NCBI GenBank assembly: GCA_040954595.2
Contig: CM082597.2
Coordinates: 7,874,001 to 7,938,000, forward strand
Reading direction: 5' to 3'
Length of the DNA stretch: 64,000 bases
DNA from: Balanoglossus misakiensis
Taxonomy: Eukaryota; Hemichordata
The notes under the pieces are model-generated. The model was not told the origin of the DNA. It did no database searches and was given only the letters and a program-made list of their open reading frames with translations. Position 1 is the stretch's first letter; every line of letters starts with the position of its first letter. Both the position numbers and the translations under genes were made by a program. Below are positions 1-9,870 of the stretch, in pieces.

Positions 1-930
1 GAAATTCTTTCAGGAATTTCCTCAAAGAATCACATTGTTCTCGAGAAAGTCCATTGCAGCTTCGGTGATATAGATCCTCTAAATAGTCTGGCATCCTAGA
101 TTGGTTCCTGTCAGCAACGGGGTCCTCCACCGGCACAGACCCTCCATCTGGTGCCTCCACACTGCAGACAGTCTCAACAGATCCCAATGTATTGCCTTTC
201 CTCAGTGTTCTCCTTTGCTGAGTTACAGTCATCAGCCGCACTGGAACGCAATCGCCACTGGTATCAACCAGAGTCTTCCCAACAACAACGCCCTTACAGC
301 TGAAACTCTTCCCAGGTTCTACCAATCCCCAGCCACTGTGCCGCTTAGGTCTGGTCATTCGGCCTTGTATGATTGCTTTGCTCATAGGTGGAATAGTGAC
401 ATTCCTATCGACCACCACTCTGCATAAAGTGAACTCCTCTTGAGTCATTGCTGCCCTAGCTGGCTGATCAAAGGGGACATCTTCATTACCAATCCGCAAA
501 CATCTGTGTATCAGGTCTGGCGTACTGTTGTGCTGCGCGAAGAAATCAGTGCCAAGGAGAACATCATCTGAAATGTCAGCTACCCATACATTATGGTGTA
601 CAATGGTTTTGCCAAGTTGAATGGGCAGTAATCCACGTCCCTTCACAGGTGATGTACCACCGCAGGCTGTCTTTATGTAGACCTTGTCTGTAAGTGTGAT
701 TGTTGGCGGTAACTTTCTCTGCCGCATAAGTACATCAGTCTTTATGATAGTCGCGTCAAACCCGGTGTCCAGCACAATCTTACAGGGAACGCCATCAACA
801 AAACCGCGTACTATGGGCGTAAGGTCAGGTCCAGACACATGGCCTGTGCGAATGATAACATCAGGGGCAATGTCCTTATCAATAATGCCAGCTGAGTTCT
901 GCCCCGCGAACCCAGCTCCTACTCGTTTCC
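1..930 (-). CDS. pol: Gypsy pol, N-terminal fragment (protease region), partial at window edge
   Basis: This is the reading frame entered by a -1 shift at the end of gag. It carries an aspartic-protease DTG motif after the GVPCKIVL stretch and continues into the linker towards reverse transcriptase, leaving the window at base 1. Pol polyproteins of this group contain protease, reverse transcriptase, RNase H and integrase. Compared with copy B it has one extra C in the run at about 902-905. That extra base puts pol exactly -1 relative to gag, so this copy probably keeps the original gag-pol arrangement and copy B has lost a base. No start codon is needed if it is made as a Gag-Pol fusion. Confidence 0.8.
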
Positions 931-2508
931 CGAAACAGTTGTTGGCACCGCTGAATCACGCTTTTCCTTTGGGCAGTCTCTAGCAAAGTGGCCCACCTGG
1001 TCACAATTCCAGCATTTCTTGTCCTTCGAGGGCTGGTTCTTTCTACGCACTGGTCCACTGGGCCTAGCCTCCAGCTTGTCCATTACCTTTTGTAGCATCT
1101 GGCTAATGTGTCCAAATAACTGGCCGGTTTCATCACGATCTGCTGCCACATTGGAATCACTTTTGTCAGGGGTGCAGGTCCTTCGTACGAGGTCATCACT
1201 GTGGGTATTGCGTCCCCTAGTCTTACTTGCGATCAAAAAGGACTCCAACTCCAATGATTTTTTCGGTTTGGCTTGTCTCAGGCGTAGCCGCATATCGTCG
1301 TCATTCACCGCATCAACAAACTGGTCGCACGCCAGGTTATCCTGTAATTCGCTAGACATGGTCGGATATGCCAATCTTACCAATCGCTCAATGTCACCAG
1401 CCAACTCAGGTAGACTTTCCCCCTTGCGTTTCACCCTATTCTCAAAACGGACACGGGAGAGGTCAGTCTGGTGCGCCGTACCATATCTAGCCGACAATGC
1501 CGCCACCAAGGACTGGTAGTCTTGACGTTTCTGCCCAGGTAGGTTACTTAAAACGGTTAGGGCAGGTCCTTTAAGATTAGATGCCAGATACAGTGCTTGC
1601 TGGTGTTCATTCCAACCATTCATCTGTGCCACCAGCTCGAACTGCGCCTGATACGCCTCCCATGTGGTCGATCCATCGAACGCCGTTGGCCTCTGAAGTG
1701 GTTTGCTGGCATTATTAAAGGAGCTGCAAAGTGCTGATTCCGCCTGGCGAATTGGAGTACCCACCGGCCTTGGGGCAGAAATGTCCAAGGGGATTGGCTT
1801 TGACATGAACTGTGGACTGCCACTAGAGGGCGCCATCACCAATGGGGTAGATGTGTGTTGCATGGCACGTCCATATTTCCCCTGGGACTCAGGATCCATA
1901 GCAGGCTGTGGCCCTTTAACGTCAAATGTTTCCTCCAATCCACACATTCTTTTCTCAACCCTCTCCTGATTAAAGGCGACATCCTGCCTTAGCTTTAATT
2001 GTTCATCACTCATTCTCTTCATCTGATCTCTCATTTCTTGTACCGTAGCTGTCACTGCAAGCATGCTTTTCTCCGTCTTTTCAACTCTCGCATTTGTGGC
2101 TTCATGTCGCTGTATTACTTCGCTCATCCCTCTACTCATTTCATGTTGTGATGTTAACACTGTCTGGAAATAGCTTGTAAAATCTTCCCGCATACTGTTA
2201 ATGCTATCACTGGACTGGCTTTGACTCATTTGCTGGGCAGCAATGAAATCATCCCACCTTTGTTTCTGGTCTGCGTTCATGTCCAACAGAATCTGTCCCG
2301 TCGGAGCTTTCGACAACTCAACCCCCGATGCGTGGGTAGGCTGGACGCTTTCTACATCAGCTGGCTGTATGTCACTCTCTATCAATGTGACCTCTGGAAG
2401 CAGCAACTGTGTGGCGTCACATGTTTCTCCCATACCAGAATCCACAGCGGGTTTGTCAAAACCACCAGCCTGTCCCTTGAACATAATTTCGTGGCTATCC
2501 TCCATCAT
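919..2508 (-). CDS. gag: Gypsy Gag polyprotein, intact 529 aa
   Basis: Structural protein of a Ty3/gypsy element. It has an acidic N-terminal part, a long polar helical (coiled-coil-like) segment around residues 80-190, and a retrotransposon-gag capsid-like region with FDGSTTWEAYQAQFELVAQM around residues 280-300. Near the C-terminus a CCHC zinc knuckle, C-x2-C-x4-H-x4-C (CWNCDQVGHFARDC), follows a basic stretch. The ORF is uninterrupted here. In copy B the same gene is broken by loss of one T in a T run (A near 1255, B near 29587). It ends in GNE-stop right after the slippery heptamer. Confidence 0.92.
   Translation of the reverse strand: MMEDSHEIMFKGQAGGFDKPAVDSGMGETCDATQLLLPEVTLIESDIQPADVESVQPTHASGVELSKAPTGQILLDMNADQKQRWDDFIAAQQMSQSQSSDSINSMREDFTSYFQTVLTSQHEMSRGMSEVIQRHEATNARVEKTEKSMLAVTATVQEMRDQMKRMSDEQLKLRQDVAFNQERVEKRMCGLEETFDVKGPQPAMDPESQGKYGRAMQHTSTPLVMAPSSGSPQFMSKPIPLDISAPRPVGTPIRQAESALCSSFNNASKPLQRPTAFDGSTTWEAYQAQFELVAQMNGWNEHQQALYLASNLKGPALTVLSNLPGQKRQDYQSLVAALSARYGTAHQTDLSRVRFENRVKRKGESLPELAGDIERLVRLAYPTMSSELQDNLACDQFVDAVNDDDMRLRLRQAKPKKSLELESFLIASKTRGRNTHSDDLVRRTCTPDKSDSNVAADRDETGQLFGHISQMLQKVMDKLEARPSGPVRRKNQPSKDKKCWNCDQVGHFARDCPKEKRDSAVPTTVSGNE
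925..931 (-). promoter_or_regulatory. -1 programmed frameshift slippery heptamer at gag end
   Basis: On the minus strand the gag codons read TCG GGA AAC GAG TAG, giving the heptamer G GGA AAC in the zero frame two codons before the gag stop (919-921). This matches the N NNW WWH pattern used for -1 frameshifting in retroviruses and retroelements. A -1 slip gives GGG AAA and enters the open pol frame. I did not verify a downstream pseudoknot or stem. Confidence 0.7.
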
Positions 2509-2532
2509 CTCAGTTTGTCCGAAATTATAGAA

Positions 2533-2551
2533 AATCCCACTTCTGACACCA
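2533..2551 (-). other. Primer binding site complementary to tRNA-Leu 3' end
   Basis: One base inside the 5' LTR the minus strand reads TGGTGTCAGAAGTGGGATT. Its complement ends in CACTTCTGACACCA, which matches the 3' end of animal tRNA-Leu (CAA/CAG type, from memory of those tRNAs). Minus-strand DNA synthesis would prime here. The same site in copy B lies at 30864-30882. Confidence 0.8.
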
Positions 2552-2552
2552 A

Positions 2553-2943
2553 TGTTACGTTTAGCCGCTTCGCTCAGGATTTTCTATATAGGGTAAATCA
2601 GAAAGCCTGGGACGACACTGGATTGTGAAATAAACAGCAACGATTTAATGCTCACCACTCAATACAAAACTGCTGGGAGGGAGGCAGCGGATGATGGTGT
2701 GTTGTACGATGGCTCTCAAACAATGTTTGTTATGTCTTTAGATCTGTTTTCCTCCGAGTCTATTGATTGATTGTGTACGAGGCAGCCATGTTTGTCCGGT
2801 CTCCGCCAGCCTACCCACAATTCCGGAGTTTATGCTTGCAAGTACTGGGTGCCCCAGCGCCATCTACGGCAAAGCCTGACTAATCTTTCTTTTATATGTG
2901 TCGATAAGCAATAGGTGTAATGGTTCGCACGGTCTGCATCACA
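2553..2943 (-). repeat. Gypsy 5' LTR, copy A (391 bp)
   Basis: On the minus strand the LTR starts TGTGATG and ends CGTAACA, giving TG...CA termini. It contains a TATAAAAG box close to its start. It borders the host target GAGGC at 2944-2948. It differs from the LTR at 30884-31274 by a single base near 2750. Confidence 0.93.
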
Positions 2944-4006
2944 GAGGCCATTCGTAACCCAAAGGGCAATTTAGTGTCAAAGAAAATCATTTCTCTCCAC
3001 CTGTACCCCAATAGGAAATAGTCGTGCGGATCGACAGGAATTTGGCGGTAAGCCCGTTTCAAATCACGCTTGTAAAGTAGACAACCAGGGACTTTTATTC
3101 TGATAAGCTTAGTGAGATCATCGACGCCAGGGTAAGTCAAGGAAAAAGGCCCGTCCAAATAGAAATCAGAAGGTATCCCATCATTCACTGAGTGGCCGAT
3201 AGGGAAACTCAGATCGATAACCACCCGCCGATCCGGCGAATCCTTCTTGTCAACAGTTTGAAGCGGTGATAACATAAGAGGTTTGTCAAAGGGATTGTCG
3301 TGAAAGGGCCCGACTGAACCGCCTAGGGCTACCTCCTTAGAGATATATCTGTCTACATGAAGATGAGTTCCATTTTTTATTGGTATGCCCAGTATATCAG
3401 TGTATTAGAGAGAGATTTATCCCAAAATTCTTCTATGACACACCCCATGAGTGGAAATTTACTTTATTACTTCAGTCAAACAAACCATACATAGTACAAA
3501 ATCTTGCCAGATACATCTTTTATGCTTTTAAACAGCGACATAAACTCCTGGATGATGATCCAGAGTAAAACTGTACGAGGAACGAACCCTCAAGCGACTG
3601 TAAATTTTGATATTCTTTTTTGTTGTGTACAATATGGCTGGTGGCCAATAGTACTGAATAAATGCATTATATATATCTGTCTACATGATCTGGGTACAGC
3701 ACTGCTGATTTGTGGTTGGTGGAAACTGGAAGTGGGTGATGGGATAATGTGTAATTCAATGGCCATCCAAATTCTAAGAAGTCACAAATCTGCGTAGTCA
3801 TCATACCCTTGTAGTTTAGCTCGCCAAATTGGAATGCATAGATTTGACTGAACTGGAACGCGGTACCCTTTGTAATTGGGTAAATTTGAATTGTAAATTT
3901 TGACATGATTTTGAATAGACAGTGAGGCTGTGGGGGACAATGGGGATGGCCAATACTCTATTGGGATGTGAGCGCTGTGACTTTGTTCAAAATCACAATC
4001 TGCCAT
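2944..4006 (-). pseudogene. DIRS reverse transcriptase, N-terminal part, interrupted
   Basis: Minus-strand translation gives a DIRS-type RT. A region with PNYKGYRVPVQS and a WR-x-L segment is followed by FLEFGWP, then NHKSAVLYPDHVDRY, SPLQTVDKKDS, RRVVIDLSFP and DLKRAYRQIPVD, ending LPFGLRMAS at the gypsy insertion. It is broken by a 1-base frameshift near 3795, by the LINE insertion with its 18-bp target duplication, and by the gypsy element. Once the insertions are discounted, the pieces on each side read continuously, including into the RT C-terminal part at 24635-24703. In copy B the conserved KRAYRQ box has become KWAYCQ. Confidence 0.85.
3361..3670 (+). mobile_element. 5'-truncated LINE-like insertion with 18-bp target duplication
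   Basis: A 310-bp insert is flanked by the exact 18-bp direct repeat ATATATCTGTCTACATGA at 3343-3360 and 3671-3688. It splits the DIRS reverse transcriptase between VDRYI and SKEV, and the RT reads through once the insert and one repeat are discounted. It holds a short + strand ORF (3380-3568) followed by a 3' untranslated part ending in AATAAATGCATT. Long target duplication plus truncation points to LINE-type target-primed insertion. The family is not identified. In copy B the same insert (from 31692) is itself split by the 10.3-kb nested repeat. Confidence 0.65.
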
Positions 4007-4157
4007 ATGCAGATCTTAAAGTGTATCTGTTGTTGAGGTATGTTGTATATCATCTATGATACCAGCCTGGATAAAATCACAATTACTATTGTAGGAGGAC
4101 CCGGATTGTGGATGTTGTGGCATGTTGGACAATATATCAACAGGCATGTCATGATTG

Positions 4158-5191
4158 TTATTGTTGATGACTGGTGGGGAAATTGGGAGTCTGCATTATG
4201 AATGCCACCATCACAATGTCGGTTTTTAGAGTCATAATCGCTGTTATTAGCCTGGGCCATGCCCAAGTGGCAATCGTGGGAGGATTCAGATTGTAATTTT
4301 TGTGGCACACTAGAATTTTTGCGAACACATCACAGCTGGACAATTTTTGATCATGATGAAAGTATGGTTTATCCTGACTTGTAATATTTGTAACTATCGG
4401 TTTAGGTGAAATTGGAATACCTAAACAGTGTGTGCCGTCGTCACAAGCTGGATTCTCAGACGCATACCCAGCATCGTCTGAAATATTCATGTTGAGTGGA
4501 ACACTGTGACCTGAAATTTCATTGTGTGAAGACATGGTATTATCGATAGGAAAGGTACTGAGAAGTGTTTGACTAGCTGTCAAATTCTCTGAATCATTCT
4601 GTTTGAATTCACAAGAAAATTCATGTTGGTTGTTATTGTCATAAAGACACCAATCCGTTTGGACACTGCGGTCCAACAAATGTCTCTGGTTAAATTCGTT
4701 CCTGTTCCTGACCTGATTTTTTTGTCACTTTGCTGCTTTGACCGTTCTTCTCTGAACTTGGGATCATTGTACGGGCATTTTAGCTTAGGGTGACTCTCCT
4801 GCCTCTTCCTGAACTTGTGGCAAGCACTGCAAATGTGTTTGTACTTGCATGAGCTGCCGTCGTTGCACCGACCCTCAAGGTTGAATGCCCAACAAAACTG
4901 GACGAGATCGCCCGATTTGGTATGTAGGGGGGACTTTGATTTGACCTCAGATGCCCGGGGATACAAGTATAATTCTTTGAGGTCGTGACCGTCGCTATCC
5001 CAACTCCGGTGGCCACACTCGATGTCTTGTAAAAAGGCCCCATGGAACTTCAACACTGCGTCCCATGGGTACACGGACGCGAACCGCATGAGCATATTTA
5101 AGTGTTGTAGGCGTACACGCTTTTCGGTGGCTGAGATCGTGTCTGAGAGCAAGATTGATGTATAGCCCTCGACAAATTCGTTCATAGTCAT
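4158..5191 (-). pseudogene. DIRS gag-like protein with CCCH zinc finger (frameshifted), copy A
   Basis: The ORF from 5191 to 4580 encodes NEFVEGYTSILLSD, a helical region, then a Cys-rich CWAFNLEGRCNDGSSCKYKH finger followed by CSACH. This is the usual layout of gag proteins in DIRS/Ngaro elements of marine invertebrates. At an A7 run near 4720 the natural continuation changes frame (RNRNEFNQRHLLDRS) and goes on to 4158. The same shift exists in copy B, so it predates the duplication or reflects real frameshifting. An upstream exon starting at the foldback edge is likely; in copy A it is broken by a 2-base loss (GTGT to GT near 5400). Confidence 0.75.
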
Positions 5192-5989
5192 GGAATCGTA
5201 ACTGATTTCCTTGCCGGCTCCGAATGGTCAGGGTTGTGCTGTCATATGCGGCCAAGATACGGACACCGTAGCCTTGTCTTTTCTCGTCAGAAAATGTTGA
5301 GACTTACCCAACTTAAAATTGGAACCGAAGTCCTGCGTTGTGTTGAGAAAATCGGGAACGTAGTTGTGCTGCGCCTCTCGCAAGTCGCGCTGAAGTTGTG
5401 TCAGCGGCCATCATAGTCCATGGGCCAGAGACCGAAACCCTCCCCCCCCCCTGGGGAGTTTTGCAGACATACATTTTTGGAAAGCCTATTAATCCAGCTG
5501 TCAGAATCGGGTTGTTTGCACTCATATTAATGGTGGGTGTGGCCGTGAGGAGCGGTTGTCATGGTAACGATAGCATAATTTTAGGGGTACTCATACAGTT
5601 AAAAAATGATATATTTCGGGATCTGAGAAAGCGAGAGAAAAAATTTAAACATTGGGTCTTATAAAGTAGGGTACGGGCTATCCAATGATTACATGACCGA
5701 CAAGGTCAGAGGTCAAGTTCATCTTCAAAACGCGGGGTCAAAGTAAAAATTGCGCTATTTTTTGCATATCGATCATACATAGTTTCGATTTACTGGAAAA
5801 CGGTTTGCTCGAGGAGGCTGTAAATTGGTCATCAGGTAGCATGGAACATTAGGTTTAAGAAAAATAAGCTGATTCACGTCTTTGATATTAAGTTATTCTT
5901 TACTATCAATCACGTGATCTGGTCATGTGACCTATTTCCAGATGACGGGCAAATGCATATGGCCCGTTTCTAGGTGACGGGCAAACAAC

Positions 5990-8900
5990 ATGGCGGAATC
6001 TAGTAAAAGTTTATCCGAGTATGTAAACACTCTAGAACCGAAAGTGCAAGCACGATATCAGTCCAAGATATCATTATGCGGTGGTGTGGATCCGTATGCC
6101 ATAAAATCGAAGGAACTTTCAACCGACCTGAAAGATTTGCCAAATCTGCAGTTCCCCGATATATCGAATTATCTGGTGTTGCAGTCATCGTTTTACACGA
6201 AAAATGAAATGAAGGCTTTCAAAAGTTTGGAGGCCTATAACTTTTTCGTTTGTGGCTGGGTGCACGACCTTGGCATTAAAAGGTTACAAGATAATCGTCT
6301 TATATGCGCCAAGGTGAGTAAACGTATTATCTTTTTCTGTGTCGTTAACCGAAGAAAGTCTTTATGAATGACAGCTCTGCGTGGCACGGCTATGTCAATG
6401 ACTGGACGAAAAAATGCTGCGGGTGACTTTGTTGTTGGCATCTGTACATATAATTCCTGACGGGTTCGTGGTTTCAAACACAAACAGTTCACTTTTGAGC
6501 TATCTCATCCGAATGTGTTTGGTGGTTACTGCATAACGTTTATTGTTGTTTTAAAATGAAGCGTGACCATTCACGCGCGGGTTTTCTCCAAGGTGTGTAC
6601 GGACTGTGACTTGCACGCTGCGTATAACTGTGTTATTGTTTGTAAAATTTCGGGTGGATCGTGTTTTTGTTCATATCCATAGTTTGTCAACCATCTAATT
6701 ACCAATACCAGACGATACATCCATCGGTGAAATATGCTGACTCAGCTGTTTTCTTCAATTATTGACCTATTATTGGCCTTGTATTTCAAAAACAAATGCG
6801 GTGACCCCTAAATTTTATTACAGATGTTCATTAATACATACACATGGGAAACCAAAAATCCACAATTAAAACAAATGACAACACTGGTACTATTAACTTG
6901 GTAACTATATTTTGGTTGTGATTTCTCTCCAATTTCTTTTAGGTAAACCACTCTCAGAGATCCACTCTGAGTCCTTTAAAGGCATGGGTGATTGTAAAGG
7001 AAGATGGAGAGGTGTTGACAGCACATTGCAACTGCATGGCTGGGTGAGTTGTGTGATAATAATAATTATATGGGTTCTTGCTAGAAATTTCAAAATTTAA
7101 ATATTGTGGAAATTCAAAATGTTTAACATGATTTGTATTGTGTTGTAGGTTAGCTGAATCATGCTCTCATGTAGGAGCTATACTGTATGCTGTAGAAGCA
7201 GGTGTGCGTATGCGTGATTCTGTCACCTGTACAATGGAGAAGAGCAAGTGGATGATGCCATCTCATGTGAAAAAGGTACACATCTGATTATGTTCATAGT
7301 AAAATTATATATAAAGGGAAAGTAGCTGTAATTTTTCTATAATTCCCCTTTCTTCCTAAATCATGTTGAAATGCCCCAAGTTCAGTTTGCTGACACTGCC
7401 TGTGACATAGATAGTTATATTGTTGACAATTGAGTTTTGGTCGGGACTAACAATTATGTGTCAGCAATAATAATACTGTTTGTGTGCAGTCTGATGACAA
7501 TTAAGCCATGCAGTTGGTGTTTAAACATACTTTTAACAGAACAAGAAGTTAATGATATGTTATTTTTTTGCACAGATACCTGCTGCTCCAGTTTCCCAAA
7601 TTGATTTTTCTTCTGCAAAGGCTAAAAAACAAAGGCTGGATCAGGCTCCTTGTGATGAAGACACTACGCCAATCAAGGATGCTAGTTCTGTATGTCCATC
7701 AGTTACAAAAGGGTCAGAAGAGTATCACAAGTTTTTTAGGGAATTGAATACCAATTTTCCAAAGAGTGCCGCACTGATGACCAAACAACCCTACCACAAC
7801 AAGTTTGTACCCAAGTCATCAACCGAACTTCTGCCAAGATCACTTATCGATTACAGAACAGATATCACACTGTCACTCGATAAGGAAAATCTGTTTGCTG
7901 ACTGCAGTAAATTCACGTTATCAGTGACAGACAGTCAGGCCAAAGCAGTGGAGTTGGAGACCAGAAGACAGACAAAGAGTAAGATCTGGTTCAGTCAGAG
8001 AGCTGGCAGGATCACTGCTTCCAAATTGAGAGCTGTCTTGCACACAGACACCGGTAAACCCTCCAGAAGTTTAATTAAGGCAATATGTTATCCACAAGAA
8101 CATAGATTTTCCAGCCAAGCAACAAAGTGAGTATGCAGTCAATGTGGATAGTTTTCTTCTTGTTTACTGTTTTGATACAGTAATGCTTCCATTGGGTCCC
8201 TAAGCTGTCTAGCCAGCTGCATTCATTGTTTAGTATTTGAGCATGTAAATTGGCCTCTTGGTTTGAAATGCTTAAAGTCAGTATGTTTATCGTTTTCTAA
8301 AATATTACATTTTATAAACCATTCACAAATTTTCATGTACTTTCTCCTTCTATTTCAGTTATGGTTGCAAGCATGAGGCAACAGCCAGAGCAGAGTATGG
8401 GCGAAAGATGTCTGCCAGGCACAACAATTTCATACTCGCTGACAGTGGCCTTAGGTTGCACCCAAAATGGCCATTCATGGGTGCAACTCCTGATGCTGTG
8501 ATAAACTGTGACTGCTGTGGTTTTGGTTCATGTGAAATAAAGGTATGTCAAAGTACCATGGGGTTAATACTCTGTTACAGCATGTGTATATTGTGCTGCT
8601 TGGTATGCTTTGGGAAATAGTCATGAATGTTATTAGTCCTTTTTTTCCGGGTTTGATTAACAAATTTTTTGTTCATTTCATTCAGTGTCCATACTGCCAT
8701 CGGTACAACACAAGAATCGAGGATTGTGTGGGGAAGAGAGGCTTCTGCCTGATCCATGGAGATAATGGGAACATGAAACTTGACAGAAATCACAGTTATT
8801 TCTATCAAGTTCAAGCACAGATCAATATTATGGAAGCAAAATATTGTGACTTTGTAGTGTGGAATGAAAATGATATTTTCATAGAACGCATTATGCCAGA

Positions 8901-9003
8901 TCATGATTTCTGGGCTGGTATAATGCCAAAGGCAGAAAGATTTTTCCGGCAATGCATACTACCTGAAGTTTTGGGGCGACATTTCACAACTTCTGCAGTT
9001 TAA
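5990..9003 (+). CDS. SWIM zinc finger / YqaJ exonuclease-like protein, six exons, 534 aa
   Basis: Exons 5990-6313, 6943-7043, 7149-7275, 7576-8126, 8359-8542 and 8686-9003 all have GT-AG introns and keep frame. The second and third exons join to a SWIM-type Cys/His cluster (AHCNCMAG then CSHVGA). Exons 4-6 carry a YqaJ/lambda-exonuclease fold: E374, then P-D413, then E427-I-K429, which fits the D...E-x-K metal site, followed by the CPYC motif and YFYQVQ. Such proteins are common in animal transposons and related host genes. Its role in transposition is not established; DNA end processing is a guess. It converges on the transposase gene 870 bp downstream. No disabling change is visible. Confidence 0.88.
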
Positions 9004-9250
9004 AGTCTTTATGGTCAATAATCAATGAATTTTATAAAAAATACAACACAACAGTATATGTGAATTAAACAAATTTATTATCAAATGGTCAACATTATAG
9101 ACAAAATCTGGGGTGTAGATTTAATGTACATCATATAAATTTCTGTATATTTAATTTAAATAATTTAAATAAATACAGTGTTACATTTATACTAATATAT
9201 TATTTCAATGTATGATATATTATTTTTATACAAACATTTAAATATAATAT

Positions 9251-9620
9251 GATACATGTTATGTGTATGGCAGTTCTAAAGACTAAACATACTCAGAAAA
9301 ACTTTTACAGGAAGCTGAAATATTGCTTGCCCGTCATTTGGAAATGACAAAGACTATGCAGACAAAACTCCATGAGGCTGATAACGCACCATACCTGATA
9401 CATGTTACGTGTCTGGCAGTTCTAAAGTAAAAACATACTCAGAAAAACTTTTACAGGAAGCTGAAATATTGCTTGCCCGTCATTTGGAAATGACAAAGAC
9501 TATGCAGACAAAACTCCATGAGGCTGATAACGCACCATACCTGATACATGTTACGTGTCTGGCAGTTCTAAAGTAAAAACATACTCAGAAAAACTTTTAC
9601 AGGAAGCTGAAATATTGCTT
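9251..9620 (+). repeat. 146-bp tandem repeat derived from the THAP exon, about 2.5 copies
   Basis: The motif starting GATACATGTTA recurs at 9251, 9397 and 9543, a period of 146 bp. Part of each unit resembles the start of the transposase THAP exon (plus about 60 bp upstream) but in opposite orientation within the transposon, as well as the subterminal GCCCGTCAT motif. It lies between the 3' ends of the two convergent genes. It looks like a duplicated, decayed piece of the element's own right end. Confidence 0.75.
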
Positions 9621-9634
9621 TTTCATTTTGGCGA

Positions 9635-9800
9635 GTTTTTCACACTCGTGTCTACAAGTGGGATGGAAGTTGTGTGTGGTCGAACGTTGGTTCACTATAT
9701 ATCCAGTAGAATGACATAAATGGTGTCTTGTATCAAACATAATTAATGGAAAAAGGGCCAGCGAGAGGGAGACTTTGTCCCTTTAAGAGGGACGCTAGTT
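9635..9800 (+). repeat. Half of a palindromic MITE
   Basis: The stretch from about TGTCTACAAGTG through GTGTCTTGTATCAAACATAA to CCCTTTAA is closely similar to the right half of the palindromic MITE at 54709-55017. The left half is missing here, so the terminal hairpin has been lost or only this part was captured by the transposon. Confidence 0.7.
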
Positions 9801-9870
9801 ACATCACAATTCCCAGCAAGGGGTATGGGGTTTTATTTATGGGGTTTTATTTATGGGGTTTTATTAAGAA

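Larger units (their letters stand above)
1..2943 (-). mobile_element. Ty3/gypsy LTR retrotransposon, copy A (5' LTR, gag, start of pol; cut by window edge)
   Basis: Read on the minus strand this holds a 5' LTR, a tRNA-Leu-type primer site, a gag ORF and the first part of pol, which runs off the window at base 1. It matches the gypsy element at 24704-31274 almost base for base, with the same right flank GAGGC, so both descend from a single insertion into the same DIRS-like element that was later duplicated. The LTR here and its counterpart at 30884-31274 differ at about one base in 391, while the two LTRs of copy B differ at about seven, so the duplication is much younger than the insertion. 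Confidence 0.93.
2944..5415 (-). mobile_element. DIRS-like (tyrosine recombinase) retroelement, 5' half, copy A
   Basis: Minus-strand 5' half of a DIRS/Ngaro-like element: gag-like CCCH protein at 4158-5191, then reverse transcriptase N-terminal part at 2944-4006. A LINE tail (3361-3670) and the gypsy element (ending 2943) are inserted in it, and the foldback element begins at 5416 right beside the gag start. The 3' half (RT end, RNase H, recombinase) is visible only for copy B, at 22177-24703; for copy A it would lie left of the window. Confidence 0.82.

Noticed and set aside
101-427. + strand ORF (repeated at 28434-28760)
   Set aside because: It is the antisense shadow of gypsy pol; the minus strand has clear protease/RT homology.
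1019-1519. + strand ORF of 166 aa over gag
   Set aside because: Antisense to the gag CCHC region and capsid-like region; no protein character of its own.
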